Shown: in pieces, positions 8,729-18,238 of the stretch | Layout: the number at the start of each line of letters is the position of its first letter | Position numbering within the stretch: position 1 is the first letter of the stretch | Assembly (NCBI GenBank): GCA_029005175.1 | Contig: JAQXFQ010000196.1 | Location: 1-33,566 of the forward strand | DNA: 33,566 bases | Reading direction: 5' to 3' | Source of the DNA: Bacillota bacterium | GTDB taxonomy: Bacteria > Bacillota > Clostridia > Oscillospirales > Acutalibacteraceae | Position numbers and translations under genes: made by a program | The notes under the pieces: generated by a model | Told to the model about the DNA's origin: nothing | The model's input: only the letters and a program-made list of their open reading frames with translations | The model's database searches: none

Positions 8729-8802
8729 AAATCAATAAGCGTTTTGCGGTCAGATGATTGTCTGCAATCTGTAACTAAAATTTAAGGAGCAATTAACAAA
8801 TT

Positions 8803-10134
8803 ATGTCTGTAAGAGTTGGAATGGTTAGTCTCGGATGTCCCAAAAATCAGGTTGACGCCGAGTTGATGCTCGGCTTTTTGGCCGATGCGGGATATAAACT
8901 GGTTGAAGACGCGGCAATGGCGGACGTCGCCATTGTGAACACCTGCGGATTTATCGAGAGCGCAAAGGCTGAGGCTATCGAGGAAATCCTTGAGCTTGCC
9001 ACCCTCAAAAAAGAGGGCAAAATTAAAACGCTCATCGTCACGGGATGTATGGCTGAGCGTTACCGCGACGATATTCTCGAGGAAATCCCCGAGGTTGACG
9101 CGGTGGTTGGTATCGGCGCTAACCACAAGATCGTCGAGGTCGTGGAGCGTTCACTTAAGGAGCAGGGCTTCGGTCTTTACGGCGAAAAGGAAGATTTGGT
9201 GCTGTGCGGCAGAAGAGTTCAGACCACTCTCCCCTACTATTCATACCTCAAAATTGCCGACGGCTGCAACAATAAATGCACCTACTGCGCAATTCCCATG
9301 ATACGCGGAAAATTCCGCTCACGCCCGATGGAGGAGCTTGTGGAGGAAACCGAAAAGCTCGCCAAGTGGGGCGTTAAGGAATTGACCGTAGTCGCTCAGG
9401 ATACCACAGAATACGGCTCGGACATCTATGGCAGGAGAATGCTGCCCGAGCTGCTCAATAAGCTGTGCGAGGTTGAGGGCATCGAGTGGATTCGCGTGCT
9501 CTACTGCTATCCCGAAAAAATCACGGATGAGCTGCTGGATGTCATAGCCAATCAGCCAAAAATGTGCAAATATCTTGACATGCCGATACAGCATGTCAGC
9601 AAGAATGTCCTCCGCGCAATGCACCGTCCGGGTGACCGCGAGACATTGACCGCGCTGATTAAGCATATACGTGAAAAGGTGCCGGGCATAACCCTGCGCA
9701 CCACACTGCTCACAGCCTTCCCGGGCGAAACGCAGGAGGATTTCGAGGAGCTTATCAGCTTTGTGCGCGAGGTCAAATTTGAGCGGCTGGGCTGCTTTGT
9801 CTGGTCGGCGGAGGAGGATACTCCCGCCTATGACCTGCCCGACAGAGTGGATGAGGAAACAGCCGCCCAGCGCGAGGAATCCATAATGGATGAGCAGTCA
9901 CGCGTGACCGACGAATGGTGCGAGAGCATGGTGGGCAAAAAGCTCAGGGTCATAGTCGAAGGCTACGACCGACTGGCGGAATGCTGCTACGGACGCTCAC
10001 AGGGCGAGGCTCCCGACATAGACGGCAAGATATTCTTCGACACCGACGGCAAAAAATTCACTATGGGTGAATTTACCACAGTTGAAATCACCGACTTCAT
10101 GGGCTGTGACCTTGTAGGCAAAACCGCAGAATAA
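8803..10134 (+). CDS. rimO: 30S ribosomal protein S12 methylthiotransferase RimO
   Basis: 443 aa; VSLGCPKNQVDAELML, NTCGFIESAKAEAIEEI, radical-SAM motif CNNKCTYC; followed by pgsA. Confidence 0.96.
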   Translation: MSVRVGMVSLGCPKNQVDAELMLGFLADAGYKLVEDAAMADVAIVNTCGFIESAKAEAIEEILELATLKKEGKIKTLIVTGCMAERYRDDILEEIPEVDAVVGIGANHKIVEVVERSLKEQGFGLYGEKEDLVLCGRRVQTTLPYYSYLKIADGCNNKCTYCAIPMIRGKFRSRPMEELVEETEKLAKWGVKELTVVAQDTTEYGSDIYGRRMLPELLNKLCEVEGIEWIRVLYCYPEKITDELLDVIANQPKMCKYLDMPIQHVSKNVLRAMHRPGDRETLTALIKHIREKVPGITLRTTLLTAFPGETQEDFEELISFVREVKFERLGCFVWSAEEDTPAYDLPDRVDEETAAQREESIMDEQSRVTDEWCESMVGKKLRVIVEGYDRLAECCYGRSQGEAPDIDGKIFFDTDGKKFTMGEFTTVEITDFMGCDLVGKTAE

Positions 10135-10144
10135 TTCAAATAAC

Positions 10145-10235
10145 AGATATAGTGAATAACAGAAAAAATAGTTGTATAAAAAATTATAATAAAATTGCGG
10201 CGAAACCGCTTTACTGCCACTATTCACTATTATCT
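10145..10235. repeat. Inverted repeat flanking the rimO-pgsA intergenic region
   Basis: agatatagtgaata (10145-10158) / tattcactattatct (10221-10235), one-base bulge. Confidence 0.55.
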
Positions 10236-10257
10236 AGTATATCCGGGGGCATGAAAA

Positions 10258-10827
10258 TTGAATTTACCCAATAAACTTACAATACTTAGAGTGCTGTTTA
10301 TACCGTTTATTATGCTGTTTATTCTGATAGACGGCATACCCTACGGCTGGCTGCTCGGAGGAATATGCTTCGGGCTGGCGTCAATTACCGATATGCTGGA
10401 CGGCAGAATCGCCCGCAGCCGCAACCTCGTCACCGACTTCGGCAAGCTGATGGACCCTGTGGCTGATAAAATGCTGGTCATGTCAACGCTGATATGCTTT
10501 GTGCAGCAGGGCATATGCGGCGCATGGGTGGTGGCTGTGATTCTTTTCCGGGAATTTCTTGTGACCTCAGTGCGAATGGTGGCGGCAGAGAAGGGAATCG
10601 TAATTCCCGCAAATATCTGGGGCAAGGTCAAGACTGTCACCCAGATGATAGCTATTTCGGGCATATTTTGCGGTCACGCGGCATATGAATTTACGTTCAT
10701 CCCGCCTGTTGTGGGCGATGTGCTTATAATGGTGTCGACATTTATGCTGTATGTGGCTGTAATCGCCACCATACTTTCGGGCGCGGTGTATGTGTACGAT
10801 TCCAGGGATCTTTTTAAAGACGCATAA
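10258..10827 (+). CDS. pgsA: CDP-diacylglycerol--glycerol-3-phosphate 3-phosphatidyltransferase (TTG start)
   Basis: 189 aa; NLPNKLTILRVLFIPF; CDP-alcohol phosphatidyltransferase motif DMLDGRIARSRNLVTDFGKLMDPVADK. Confidence 0.95.
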   Translation: MNLPNKLTILRVLFIPFIMLFILIDGIPYGWLLGGICFGLASITDMLDGRIARSRNLVTDFGKLMDPVADKMLVMSTLICFVQQGICGAWVVAVILFREFLVTSVRMVAAEKGIVIPANIWGKVKTVTQMIAISGIFCGHAAYEFTFIPPVVGDVLIMVSTFMLYVAVIATILSGAVYVYDSRDLFKDA

Positions 10828-11034
10828 TATCACACAATGCGAAAGTTATTCGTTGTCCATGCTTGTTACATTGAAAAATTTATGTGTTTTACAATAAAAG
10901 TATTGCCTTTTAGCTTATTATATGAGAAAATATATTCAGGTTCAATTTTCCTGTCAGTCGCGATGTCTCCGTCTGACTGAGTAAAAAATTATAATTAAAA
11001 TAAAAATCCACTGCGAGAGGGGTAAATTAAGATA

Positions 11035-12552
11035 ATGGCAAAGAAAGATAAAAAGCCTTCCAAGAAAGTTGAGAAGGATATAAAAGAGGTAAAGGAAATA
11101 AAGGAAGTTGAAGCAACAGAGGAGTCCAAGGCTGCTGAGATCTCCGAAGCTCCCGAAATTTCGGAAACAGCCGACGGGAACGCCGTTGAACTGGTTGAAG
11201 ATACCGAAGCAGTAACTGAGGAAGCCGAAGAAGCCGTTTCCGACGAAATCGCCGAGGACGAGGACGTACCCGAGGAAGTTGCCGAGGACGAAGAAGTATC
11301 CGAGGAAGTTGCCGAGGACGAAGAAGTATCCGAGGAAGTTGCCGAGGACGAGGACGTATCCGAGGAAGTTGCCGAGGACGAGGACGTATCCGAGGAAGTT
11401 GCCGAGGACGAATCCGTTTCCGACGAAGCCGCCGAGGATGAAGCCGTTTCCGACGAGGTCGACGAGGACGAAGCCGTTTCCGACGAGGTCGACGAGGACG
11501 AAGAAGTTTCCGACGAGGTCGACGAGGACGAAGAAGTTTCCGACGAAGTCGACGAGGACGAAGAAGTTTCCGACGAGGTCGACGAGGACGATGCCGAGGA
11601 AAAGGACGAATTTGACTTCATTGATGACGATACACCAATTGAAGAAATTCATTTTGAAAATGAAGATGACAATGAAGAAGTAGTAGATCTCTTTGAAGAG
11701 GCTGCGGCGGCGGAAGCTGATACATCTGAAGATGAAGAGGATGAAACCGAGGAATCCGGTGAAGATGCAGCCCCCGAAATCGAAACTGTCGATGAAGATG
11801 ATTATCTTGACTATGACGATGATAAAAAGGTTAAACGTCCCAAGAAAATAGTATCAGGCAGGGCGGCCGTCGTTACAATGCTCCTTACATTTTTGGCTAT
11901 GATCGGTATAACCTCCGGCATATTCGCGTTTTTGACATATTATCAGAAGCCTATGGAGCTTTTGCTTGTATCATACACCGACAGATTCAACGCGTGTGAC
12001 ACAAACTCTTTTGCATACAGCGCTATGCTCGGACTGGACAATGTATCCTACAGTGACGCTGAAATGACGCTTTCTAAAAATGATATAAAGGCTCTCAGCA
12101 GCGGCAAAACTGTCACAAAGTTCAATGGAATGGCTGACATCACAGCAGACGTTCGCTTTGGCAAGCTGGTATCTATTGACTTTACATTCAGCGATGAGCT
12201 GAACAATGCAGCTAATCCCTCCGGATATTACATGATGCTCGCCGGCAATGTTATGTCGGGTCTGGCAGACGGCGTGATTAACAGCGATTACGGCTTTATG
12301 TTTGCCTACTCTATAATCAGCTACGCTACCGCAGTGACAGGCAAGGAAGATGTTTACTGCTATCAGATCGACGATATGAATATTTACGTCGATTACACAG
12401 ATGCAGTTGCCACAGGTCTGCTTTCCAAGCTCAAAATTCACGTCGAAAGGGCTGATCCCCATTACATCGACTGGTCAGAGGTAGATCTCTCATGGCTCCC
12501 GTGGAAAAATAATGACGTGTCAGCCTCCGATGTTTCAGGCACTGATGCGTAA
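11035..12552 (+). CDS. Acidic tandem-repeat protein with single TM helix and small extracytoplasmic domain
   Basis: 505 aa; Lys-rich N-terminus; repeats of EVAEDEEVSE / EVDEDEEVSD; TM AVVTMLLTFLAMIGITSGIFAFLTYY; ~180 aa C-terminal domain. RBS gagaggggt. Confidence 0.85.
   Translation: MAKKDKKPSKKVEKDIKEVKEIKEVEATEESKAAEISEAPEISETADGNAVELVEDTEAVTEEAEEAVSDEIAEDEDVPEEVAEDEEVSEEVAEDEEVSEEVAEDEDVSEEVAEDEDVSEEVAEDESVSDEAAEDEAVSDEVDEDEAVSDEVDEDEEVSDEVDEDEEVSDEVDEDEEVSDEVDEDDAEEKDEFDFIDDDTPIEEIHFENEDDNEEVVDLFEEAAAAEADTSEDEEDETEESGEDAAPEIETVDEDDYLDYDDDKKVKRPKKIVSGRAAVVTMLLTFLAMIGITSGIFAFLTYYQKPMELLLVSYTDRFNACDTNSFAYSAMLGLDNVSYSDAEMTLSKNDIKALSSGKTVTKFNGMADITADVRFGKLVSIDFTFSDELNNAANPSGYYMMLAGNVMSGLADGVINSDYGFMFAYSIISYATAVTGKEDVYCYQIDDMNIYVDYTDAVATGLLSKLKIHVERADPHYIDWSEVDLSWLPWKNNDVSASDVSGTDA
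11254..11595 (+). repeat. 30-nt in-frame minisatellite (about 11 units)
   Basis: Tandem units such as gaggacgaagaagtatccgaggaagttgcc, changing to gaggacgaagaagtttccgacgaggtcgac in the 3' part. Confidence 0.9.
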
Positions 12553-12580
12553 TTAACTGAGTTTTGTTTTTGCAATTTAA

Positions 12581-12634
12581 TCAAGCCCTGTATGAATTCG
12601 CGGACTGACACGGATAATACAGGGCTTGAATTTT
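12581..12634 (+). terminator. Intrinsic terminator after the acidic repeat gene
   Basis: 13 bp stem tcaagccctgtat (12581-12593) / atacagggcttga (12617-12629) then attttaa. Confidence 0.75.
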
Positions 12635-12653
12635 AAGAAAGAGGTTTTGTAAA

Positions 12654-13448
12654 ATGCCCGAAAAAGTACAGGAATTGAAAGCCGCGCAGCAGCCGCAGAA
12701 TAAGCGCATTGTGATTATCGACACCCTGCGCGGTCTTGCACTGGTGTATATGGTATTCTTTCATTTTGTTTATGACATGGCTTTTCTCATTCAAAGTGAG
12801 TGGGGCATGTCTGCCTATGAGTTTCATTCCCAAATCGCGATATTCGACACTGCCTCATTCATTTTGCTGGCAGGCATATCCAGCGCCTTCAGCCGAAACA
12901 ATTGCAAACGCGGCGGCAAGCTGCTCGCCATAGGAATATTGTTTACACTCGCAACAGCTTTTATATTCCCGGGACAGGCGATCTATTTCGGTATACTCCA
13001 GCTTCTCGGAAACTGCATGGTGCTCTACGGCGCGTTTGAAGAAAAGCTCCGCAAGATTCCCGCAATTCCGATGATTATAGTGAGCGCGATTCTATTTGTA
13101 TTTACATACTTCATTCAGCTTGGATTTGTGGGAATAAAAGGTCTGTTTGAAATAAGACTGCTTCCGGAATTGGTAGACAACAATATGCTGTATCCCTACG
13201 GCATACTCGAAAGCCCGTTTGCGACGGTTGATTACGAGCCTCTGCTTCCGTGGTTCTTCCTGTACTTCGGCGGCACATACATAGGCGGCTTGATAGTGAA
13301 GTACCGTGATAAGCTCCCAAAATTCTGCTACGCAAACCCGCTTCCGCCGATAAGCTTTCTGGGGCGGCACTCTCTGATGATATATGTATTCCACCAGCCG
13401 GTAATTCTCGCAGTGGTGTACGCGATACAATTTTTGATGGGGTTGTAA
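12654..13448 (+). CDS. DUF1624 / heparan-alpha-glucosaminide N-acetyltransferase-like membrane protein
   Basis: 264 aa multi-TM; RIVIIDTLRGLALVYMVFFHFVYDM and LGRHSLMIYVFHQPVI. Confidence 0.85.
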   Translation: MPEKVQELKAAQQPQNKRIVIIDTLRGLALVYMVFFHFVYDMAFLIQSEWGMSAYEFHSQIAIFDTASFILLAGISSAFSRNNCKRGGKLLAIGILFTLATAFIFPGQAIYFGILQLLGNCMVLYGAFEEKLRKIPAIPMIIVSAILFVFTYFIQLGFVGIKGLFEIRLLPELVDNNMLYPYGILESPFATVDYEPLLPWFFLYFGGTYIGGLIVKYRDKLPKFCYANPLPPISFLGRHSLMIYVFHQPVILAVVYAIQFLMGL

Positions 13449-13481
13449 GATAAAGCAGCACTAAAGTAGGACACCTACAAT

Positions 13482-13670
13482 GGGAATCCAAGGGGACTGG
13501 TCCTCTTGGCGGGTCCAGGGCAGCGCCTTGGTGGGGGCGTGGGGGCAACGCCACCACAAAGCTAAAGTGCAAGAAAAAACTTGCAATAGGAAACAATGCG
13601 AAGCTCGCGGAAAACTAACGAGAAAATCGAAGATTTGCGAGTGGACGTCACGCAGCTAAATTATGATTTA
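13482..13670 (+). repeat. Dispersed intergenic repeat, copy R3 (no 21 bp palindrome)
   Basis: Near-identical end to end with R2 (6241-6428), same strand. Confidence 0.93.
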
Positions 13671-13693
13671 TTGGTATACTTTACGCCCACACA

Positions 13694-13734
13694 CCAAAAA
13701 ACCTCCGCGCGTTCTTGGCACGGAGGTTTTTTGG
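13694..13734. terminator. Bidirectional intrinsic terminator, end of superoperon and of the DUF1624-like gene
   Basis: Perfect 14 bp stem ccaaaaaacctccg / cggaggttttttgg with A-tract and T-tract. Confidence 0.88.
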
Positions 13735-13850
13735 TTAATATAAGCAATCACCATATGACCGAGCGGCTTTTCCACGGATGCTTACCTAGGACGCCCATCT
13801 CTGTCGGCGAATAAAAGTTTTAAATCGGAATTCAATCCTTCAGCGAGGCA

Positions 13851-14225
13851 TTACTCAGCCTTTGCTTCTTCCTTGGATTCCTTTGTCACGAGCTCAATAA
13901 TGCACATCTCAGCAGCGTCGCCTCTGCGGGGACCCTTCTTGATGATGCGTGTGTAACCGCCGTTTACGTCTGCGTAAGCAGGTGCGATTTCATCAAACAG
14001 CTTCTTTGCAACACCTTCCTTGGTCACAAAAGCCATAACATTTCTCTTGCTTGCAAGGCTGTTGTCCTTAGCCATAGTAATCATTTTTTCAGCCAGAGGT
14101 CTTACTTCCTTTGCGCGTGTAACGGTTGTCTCGATCTTGCCGTTTTCAAAAAGGAAAGTTACCATTGCTCTGAGCATTGCCAGTCTGTGGTCGGAAGTTC
14201 TTCCGAGCTTTCTTGTACCGGGCAT
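13851..14225 (-). CDS. rplQ: 50S ribosomal protein L17
   Basis: [52 protein letters not shown] at 14225 preceded by aaaggag. Confidence 0.97.
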   Translation of the reverse strand: MPGTRKLGRTSDHRLAMLRAMVTFLFENGKIETTVTRAKEVRPLAEKMITMAKDNSLASKRNVMAFVTKEGVAKKLFDEIAPAYADVNGGYTRIIKKGPRRGDAAEMCIIELVTKESKEEAKAE

Positions 14226-14273
14226 GGAATTCACTCCTTTACTCTGTTTGTCATATTGATGTCGGGGTGAGGA

Positions 14274-15242
14274 TTATTCCTCGTCCTTGCGCAGCTTGTA
14301 GCCAAGGGATTCGAGCTTTTCCACGACTTCCTCAAGGCTCTTTCTGCCGAGGTTTCTGACCTTCATCATATCGTCTTCCGTCTTGCTGATGAGGTCCTCA
14401 ACCGTATTTATTCCCGCACGCTTGAGACAGTTGAAGGAGCGGACGCTGAGGTCAAGCTCTTCAATGGTCATCTGAAGAACCTTTTCGCTGCCTGTGTTGT
14501 TAGTCTCAACCATGATTTCCTGTGAAGATACGCTCTCGGAAAGATTTACAAACAGGTTGAGATGCTCTGTGAGCACCTTTGCGCCCAGAGAAACCGCCTC
14601 CTGCGCATTGATAACGCCGTTTGTCCATACTTCCAGCGTAAGTTTGTCGTAATTGGTTACATTGCCGACGCGGTAATCGTCAACCTTGTAGTTTACCTTT
14701 ACGACAGGTGTATATATTGAATCGACAGCGAGTATTCCGATGACATTCTGCTGCATATTGAGCTTGTTCTTCTGAGCGGAAACATAGCCGCGGCCCGTAT
14801 CCAGCACAATCTCCATGTGGAGAGACGCGCCTTCGGCCAATGTGGCAATATGCATATCGGGATTCAGGATTTCCACTTCACTGTCACATCTGATTGAACC
14901 GGCAGTTACTTCAAGCTCACCTTCGCCCTCGGCACAGGCGGCATCAATCTGCACAGTCTTTGGACCTTCGCCGTGAAGCTTGGCAGTAAGGCCTTTCAGG
15001 TTGAGTATAATCTCGGCAACGTCCTCCTTGACGCCGGGGACGGTCGAAAACTCATGCAACACGCCGTCGATCTTGACCGAATTGACAGCAACGCCGGGAA
15101 GCGATGACAGCAGAACTCTTCTGAGCGAATTGCCCAAAGTGGTTCCGTAGCCGTTTTCCAGCGGCACTACGACAAAGCGTCCGTAAGTGCCGTCGGCGGC
15201 CAACTCTTCTGTCTCGATTCTGGGCTTCTCAATCTCCAACAT
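14274..15242 (-). CDS. rpoA: DNA-directed RNA polymerase subunit alpha
   Basis: 322 aa; [21 protein letters not shown]-terminal [44 protein letters not shown]. Confidence 0.98.
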   Translation of the reverse strand: MLEIEKPRIETEELAADGTYGRFVVVPLENGYGTTLGNSLRRVLLSSLPGVAVNSVKIDGVLHEFSTVPGVKEDVAEIILNLKGLTAKLHGEGPKTVQIDAACAEGEGELEVTAGSIRCDSEVEILNPDMHIATLAEGASLHMEIVLDTGRGYVSAQKNKLNMQQNVIGILAVDSIYTPVVKVNYKVDDYRVGNVTNYDKLTLEVWTNGVINAQEAVSLGAKVLTEHLNLFVNLSESVSSQEIMVETNNTGSEKVLQMTIEELDLSVRSFNCLKRAGINTVEDLISKTEDDMMKVRNLGRKSLEEVVEKLESLGYKLRKDEE

Positions 15243-15320
15243 TCAAAACCCTCCTTATCGTTTAAGTACAACGAATGCAGTACTTTCAGTATATCACAAA
15301 TGCAATGTCGAAAAAGAACA

Positions 15321-15947
15321 TTACTTGGAGTACAACTCGACGATAAGTGTTTCTTCGACATCGAGGTCGATGTCTGCTCTCTCGGGAACAGCAACAACCT
15401 TTGCCTTGAGGTTTGTCTTGTCAAGATCAAGCCACTTAACTACAGGCTTTGCCGAATTCTTCTCGACAATTTCCTGAATCTTTGCGCTTTCGCGGCTCTT
15501 TTCAGCAATAGCGATTTCCTCGCCGACCTTTGTGAGGTAAGAGGGGATATCTACCTTTTTGCCGTTTACAGTGAAGTGACCGTGAACAACGAGCTGACGG
15601 GCTTCGGCTCTGGAGCTTGCCCAGCCGAGTCTGTAAACTACGTTGTCAAGGCGGCTTTCGAGGATAGCAAGCAGGTTTTCACCTGTGATACCGCTCTTGC
15701 GGGTAGCCATCTCATAGTAGTGACGGAACTGACCCTCGAGCACACCGTAATAACGTCTGGTCATCTGCTTAGCACGGAGCTGGACACCGTACTCAGAGGA
15801 CTTCTTGCGTCCCTGGCCGTGCTGACCGGGAGCGTAATTTCTGCGCTGGATCGCGCACTTGTCAGTTGTGCATCTCTCACCCTTGAGGAAGAGCTTCTTG
15901 CCTTCGCGGCGGCAGAGCTTGCAAACTGCGCCTGTATATCTAGCCAT
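15321..15947 (-). CDS. rpsD: 30S ribosomal protein S4
   Basis: 208 aa; [26 protein letters not shown]...[21 protein letters not shown]. Confidence 0.98.
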   Translation of the reverse strand: MARYTGAVCKLCRREGKKLFLKGERCTTDKCAIQRRNYAPGQHGQGRKKSSEYGVQLRAKQMTRRYYGVLEGQFRHYYEMATRKSGITGENLLAILESRLDNVVYRLGWASSRAEARQLVVHGHFTVNGKKVDIPSYLTKVGEEIAIAEKSRESAKIQEIVEKNSAKPVVKWLDLDKTNLKAKVVAVPERADIDLDVEETLIVELYSK

Positions 15948-15982
15948 TGATTATAGCACCTCCGTAATAATGCTTCTGTCGA

Positions 15983-16387
15983 TTAGACACGTCTTCTTTT
16001 GGGAGGACGGCATCCGTTATGGGGAATCGGAGTAACATCCTTGATCATTGTGACCTGAAGGTCTGCGCCCTGCAATGCTCTGATTGCAGCTTCACGACCT
16101 TGACCCGGACCCTTTACATAAACTTCAACTCTCTTAAGACCGTGCTCCTTGGCAGCGTTTGCAGCTGTCTCGGCAGCAGACTGAGCAGCAAAAGGAGTAG
16201 ACTTCTTGGAGCCTCTGAAGCCGAGCTCGCCGGCGCTTGCCCAAGAAATTACATTGCCTTCAGTGTCTGTGATAGTAACGATTGTGTTGTTGAAAGTAGA
16301 CTGGATATGAACTGCTCCGCTTTCGATGTTCTTACGTTCGCGGCGTCTGCGTACTGCGGCGCCTTTTTTGGCTGTTGCCTTTGCCAT
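15983..16387 (-). CDS. rpsK: 30S ribosomal protein S11
   Basis: [54 protein letters not shown] end. Confidence 0.98.
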   Translation of the reverse strand: MAKATAKKGAAVRRRRERKNIESGAVHIQSTFNNTIVTITDTEGNVISWASAGELGFRGSKKSTPFAAQSAAETAANAAKEHGLKRVEVYVKGPGQGREAAIRALQGADLQVTMIKDVTPIPHNGCRPPKRRRV

Positions 16388-16405
16388 ATTAGCTGTCCCT
16401 CCTGC

Positions 16406-16774
16406 TTACTTCTTCTTGTTGGCAATAGTCTTCTTCGGACCCTTGCGTGTGCGTGCGTTTGTCTTGGTTCTCTGACCTCTTACGGGCAGACCCTTGCGAT
16501 GACGGACACCGCGGTAGCACTGAATGTCGATGAGTCTCTTGATGTTGAGAGAGACGTTACGGCGAAGGTCGCCTTCGACAACCAGGTTCTTATCAATATA
16601 TTCACGAAGCTTCTTCTCGTCTTCTTCTGTGAGATCGCGGACTCTGGTATCAGGATTTACACCTGTTGCGGCAAGAATTTCGCTTGCCTTCTTGCGGCCG
16701 ATACCGTAAACATAGGTAAGACCGATTTCTACCCTTTTATCTCTGGGCAGATCCACACCGGCTATACGAGCCAT
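16406..16774 (-). CDS. rpsM: 30S ribosomal protein S13
   Basis: [30 protein letters not shown]. Confidence 0.98.
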   Translation of the reverse strand: MARIAGVDLPRDKRVEIGLTYVYGIGRKKASEILAATGVNPDTRVRDLTEEDEKKLREYIDKNLVVEGDLRRNVSLNIKRLIDIQCYRGVRHRKGLPVRGQRTKTNARTRKGPKKTIANKKK

Positions 16775-16807
16775 TCGTTAGACACCTCCAAATTATGGCG
16801 TTCAGGA

Positions 16808-16921
16808 TTAGCCCTGACGCTGCTTGTGCTTGGGATTTTCGCAAATAACCATAACGCGACCCTTGCGCTTTATGATTTTGCACTTCTCGCAAATTTTCTT
16901 TACAGAAGGTCTGACTTTCAT
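16808..16921 (-). CDS. rpmJ: 50S ribosomal protein L36 (not in the ORF track, 37 aa)
   Basis: Hand translation of the minus strand: [37 protein letters not shown]. Confidence 0.97.
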   Translation of the reverse strand: MKVRPSVKKICEKCKIIKRKGRVMVICENPKHKQRQG

Positions 16922-16954
16922 TTGTATTTGCCTCCCTTTATTTCAGCTCCTCGA

Positions 16955-17173
16955 TTACTTGGAGCGCCATGTTATTCTGGCCTTGGACAGGTCGTAAGGA
17001 GACATCTCCATCTTGACGCTGTCGCCCGGCAATATCTTAATAAAATTCATTCTGAGTTTACCCGAAATGTGTGCCAAAACCTCGTGGCCGTTTGGCAGCT
17101 CGACGATAAACTGTGCGTTCGGAAGCGCTTCCTTCACTATACCGTCAATTTCAATTACGTCTTCCTTTGCCAT
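16955..17173 (-). CDS. infA: Translation initiation factor IF-1
   Basis: [51 protein letters not shown]. Confidence 0.98.
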   Translation of the reverse strand: MAKEDVIEIDGIVKEALPNAQFIVELPNGHEVLAHISGKLRMNFIKILPGDSVKMEMSPYDLSKARITWRSK

Positions 17174-17220
17174 AAGAAAAACCTCCTCAAATCATCGTTC
17201 AATAATACGGACTGTTTTAA

Positions 17221-17469
17221 TCAATTGTCTTTTCCGAAATTGTACTTCCACAGCAGCTTTCTTACAGCCCTGTCGGAGGTCATGCAATCCGGAGCAATTT
17301 CATCCGTCGGCTCGACATGGCGCAAATTCTTGCGTTTCGGTGCTGCCAGCCTGCGGTGCTTGCCGTCGCAAATCATCACGCAGCCGTCGAGGCAGCTCAC
17401 CACCACGGAATATCTTCCGCAGTCCTTGCCGGCGATTGATCTGACCACCATACCCACTCTCATAGTCAT
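17221..17469 (-). CDS. KOW-domain RNA-binding protein (L14e/L6e/L27e-like)
   Basis: 82 aa; MRVGMVVRSIAGKDCGRYSVVVSCLDGCVMICDGKHRRLAAPKRKNLRHVEPT between map and infA. Confidence 0.85.
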   Translation of the reverse strand: MTMRVGMVVRSIAGKDCGRYSVVVSCLDGCVMICDGKHRRLAAPKRKNLRHVEPTDEIAPDCMTSDRAVRKLLWKYNFGKDN

Positions 17470-18224
17470 TCGGGGTCGGGCATAGTGAGAATCACAGGAC
17501 CGTCTGCCGTAATGGCGACGGTGTGCTCAAAGTGGGCGGAAAGCGCACCGTCCGCGGTCACCACAGTCCAGCCGTCGCTGAGCTGCCTTACACGCGGGGT
17601 GCCGGCATTGATCATCGGCTCTATGGCTATGACCATGCCCTCTTCAAGTCGATAACCCCTGTGAGGAGTTCCGAAATTCGGTACATTGGGATCTTCGTGG
17701 ACACTTGCGCCTACTCCGTGGCCGGTGTATTCCCTCACCACCGAGTAACCGCGAGCCTCGACATACTCCTGTATGGCGTGACCTATATCACCGATCCGGT
17801 TGCCCTTGACCGCCTGCTTTATGCCCAGATAAAGGCTTTCGCGGGTGGCGTCCAGCAGCTTCTGTGCCTCGGGGGAAATCTCTCCGCAGGCAAAGGTGTA
17901 AGCCGAATCACCGTGGAATCCGTTTATACATGCGCCGACATCGACGCTTACTATGTCGCCGCTGCGAATAACCACGTCCTTGCTTGGTATGCCGTGGATG
18001 ACCTGATTATTGATTGAGATACACGCGCTTCCTTTGAATCCGTACAATCCGAGGAAAGAAGGCTTAGCTCCCTCTCCCTCGATGTAACGGCGAATAACGT
18101 TGTCCAGCTCCTTAGTGGTCATGCCGGGTTCAATAGCCCTGCCGGCCGCCTTGAGAGCGTTGCCCGTTATTCTGCCTGCCTCTCGCATAAGCATAATCTC
18201 TTTGCTTGTTTTTTGGATAATCAT
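17466..18224 (-). CDS. map: Type I methionyl aminopeptidase
   Basis: 252 aa; LMREAGRITGNALKAAGRAIEPGMTTKELD; GHGVGASVHEDPNVPNFG. Confidence 0.97.
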   Translation of the reverse strand: MIIQKTSKEIMLMREAGRITGNALKAAGRAIEPGMTTKELDNVIRRYIEGEGAKPSFLGLYGFKGSACISINNQVIHGIPSKDVVIRSGDIVSVDVGACINGFHGDSAYTFACGEISPEAQKLLDATRESLYLGIKQAVKGNRIGDIGHAIQEYVEARGYSVVREYTGHGVGASVHEDPNVPNFGTPHRGYRLEEGMVIAIEPMINAGTPRVRQLSDGWTVVTADGALSAHFEHTVAITADGPVILTMPDPE

Positions 18225-18238
18225 TCAATTACCTCAGA

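Noticed and set aside
11254-11595. 30-nt tandem repeat as CRISPR
   Set aside because: Units are directly adjacent with no spacers and encode an in-frame acidic peptide.
10954-11683. ORFs 10954..11652 (-), 10995..11621 (-) and 11279..11683 (+) over the minisatellite
   Set aside because: A 30-nt repeat (multiple of 3) with no stops stays open in several frames at once. Low-complexity products (SSSSATSSDT, VLVDLVGN, PRTKKYPRKL) are by-products of the repeat. The 11035..12552 frame extends far beyond it and has an RBS and TM.
15243-15320. Promoter candidate upstream of rpoA (tgatatact on the minus strand)
   Set aside because: No acceptable -35 at proper spacing; an internal promoter cannot be supported from sequence alone.
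16019-17485. 488 aa plus-strand ORF across rpsK-rpsM-rpmJ-infA
   Set aside because: Antisense to at least five certain translation genes; no domain signature.
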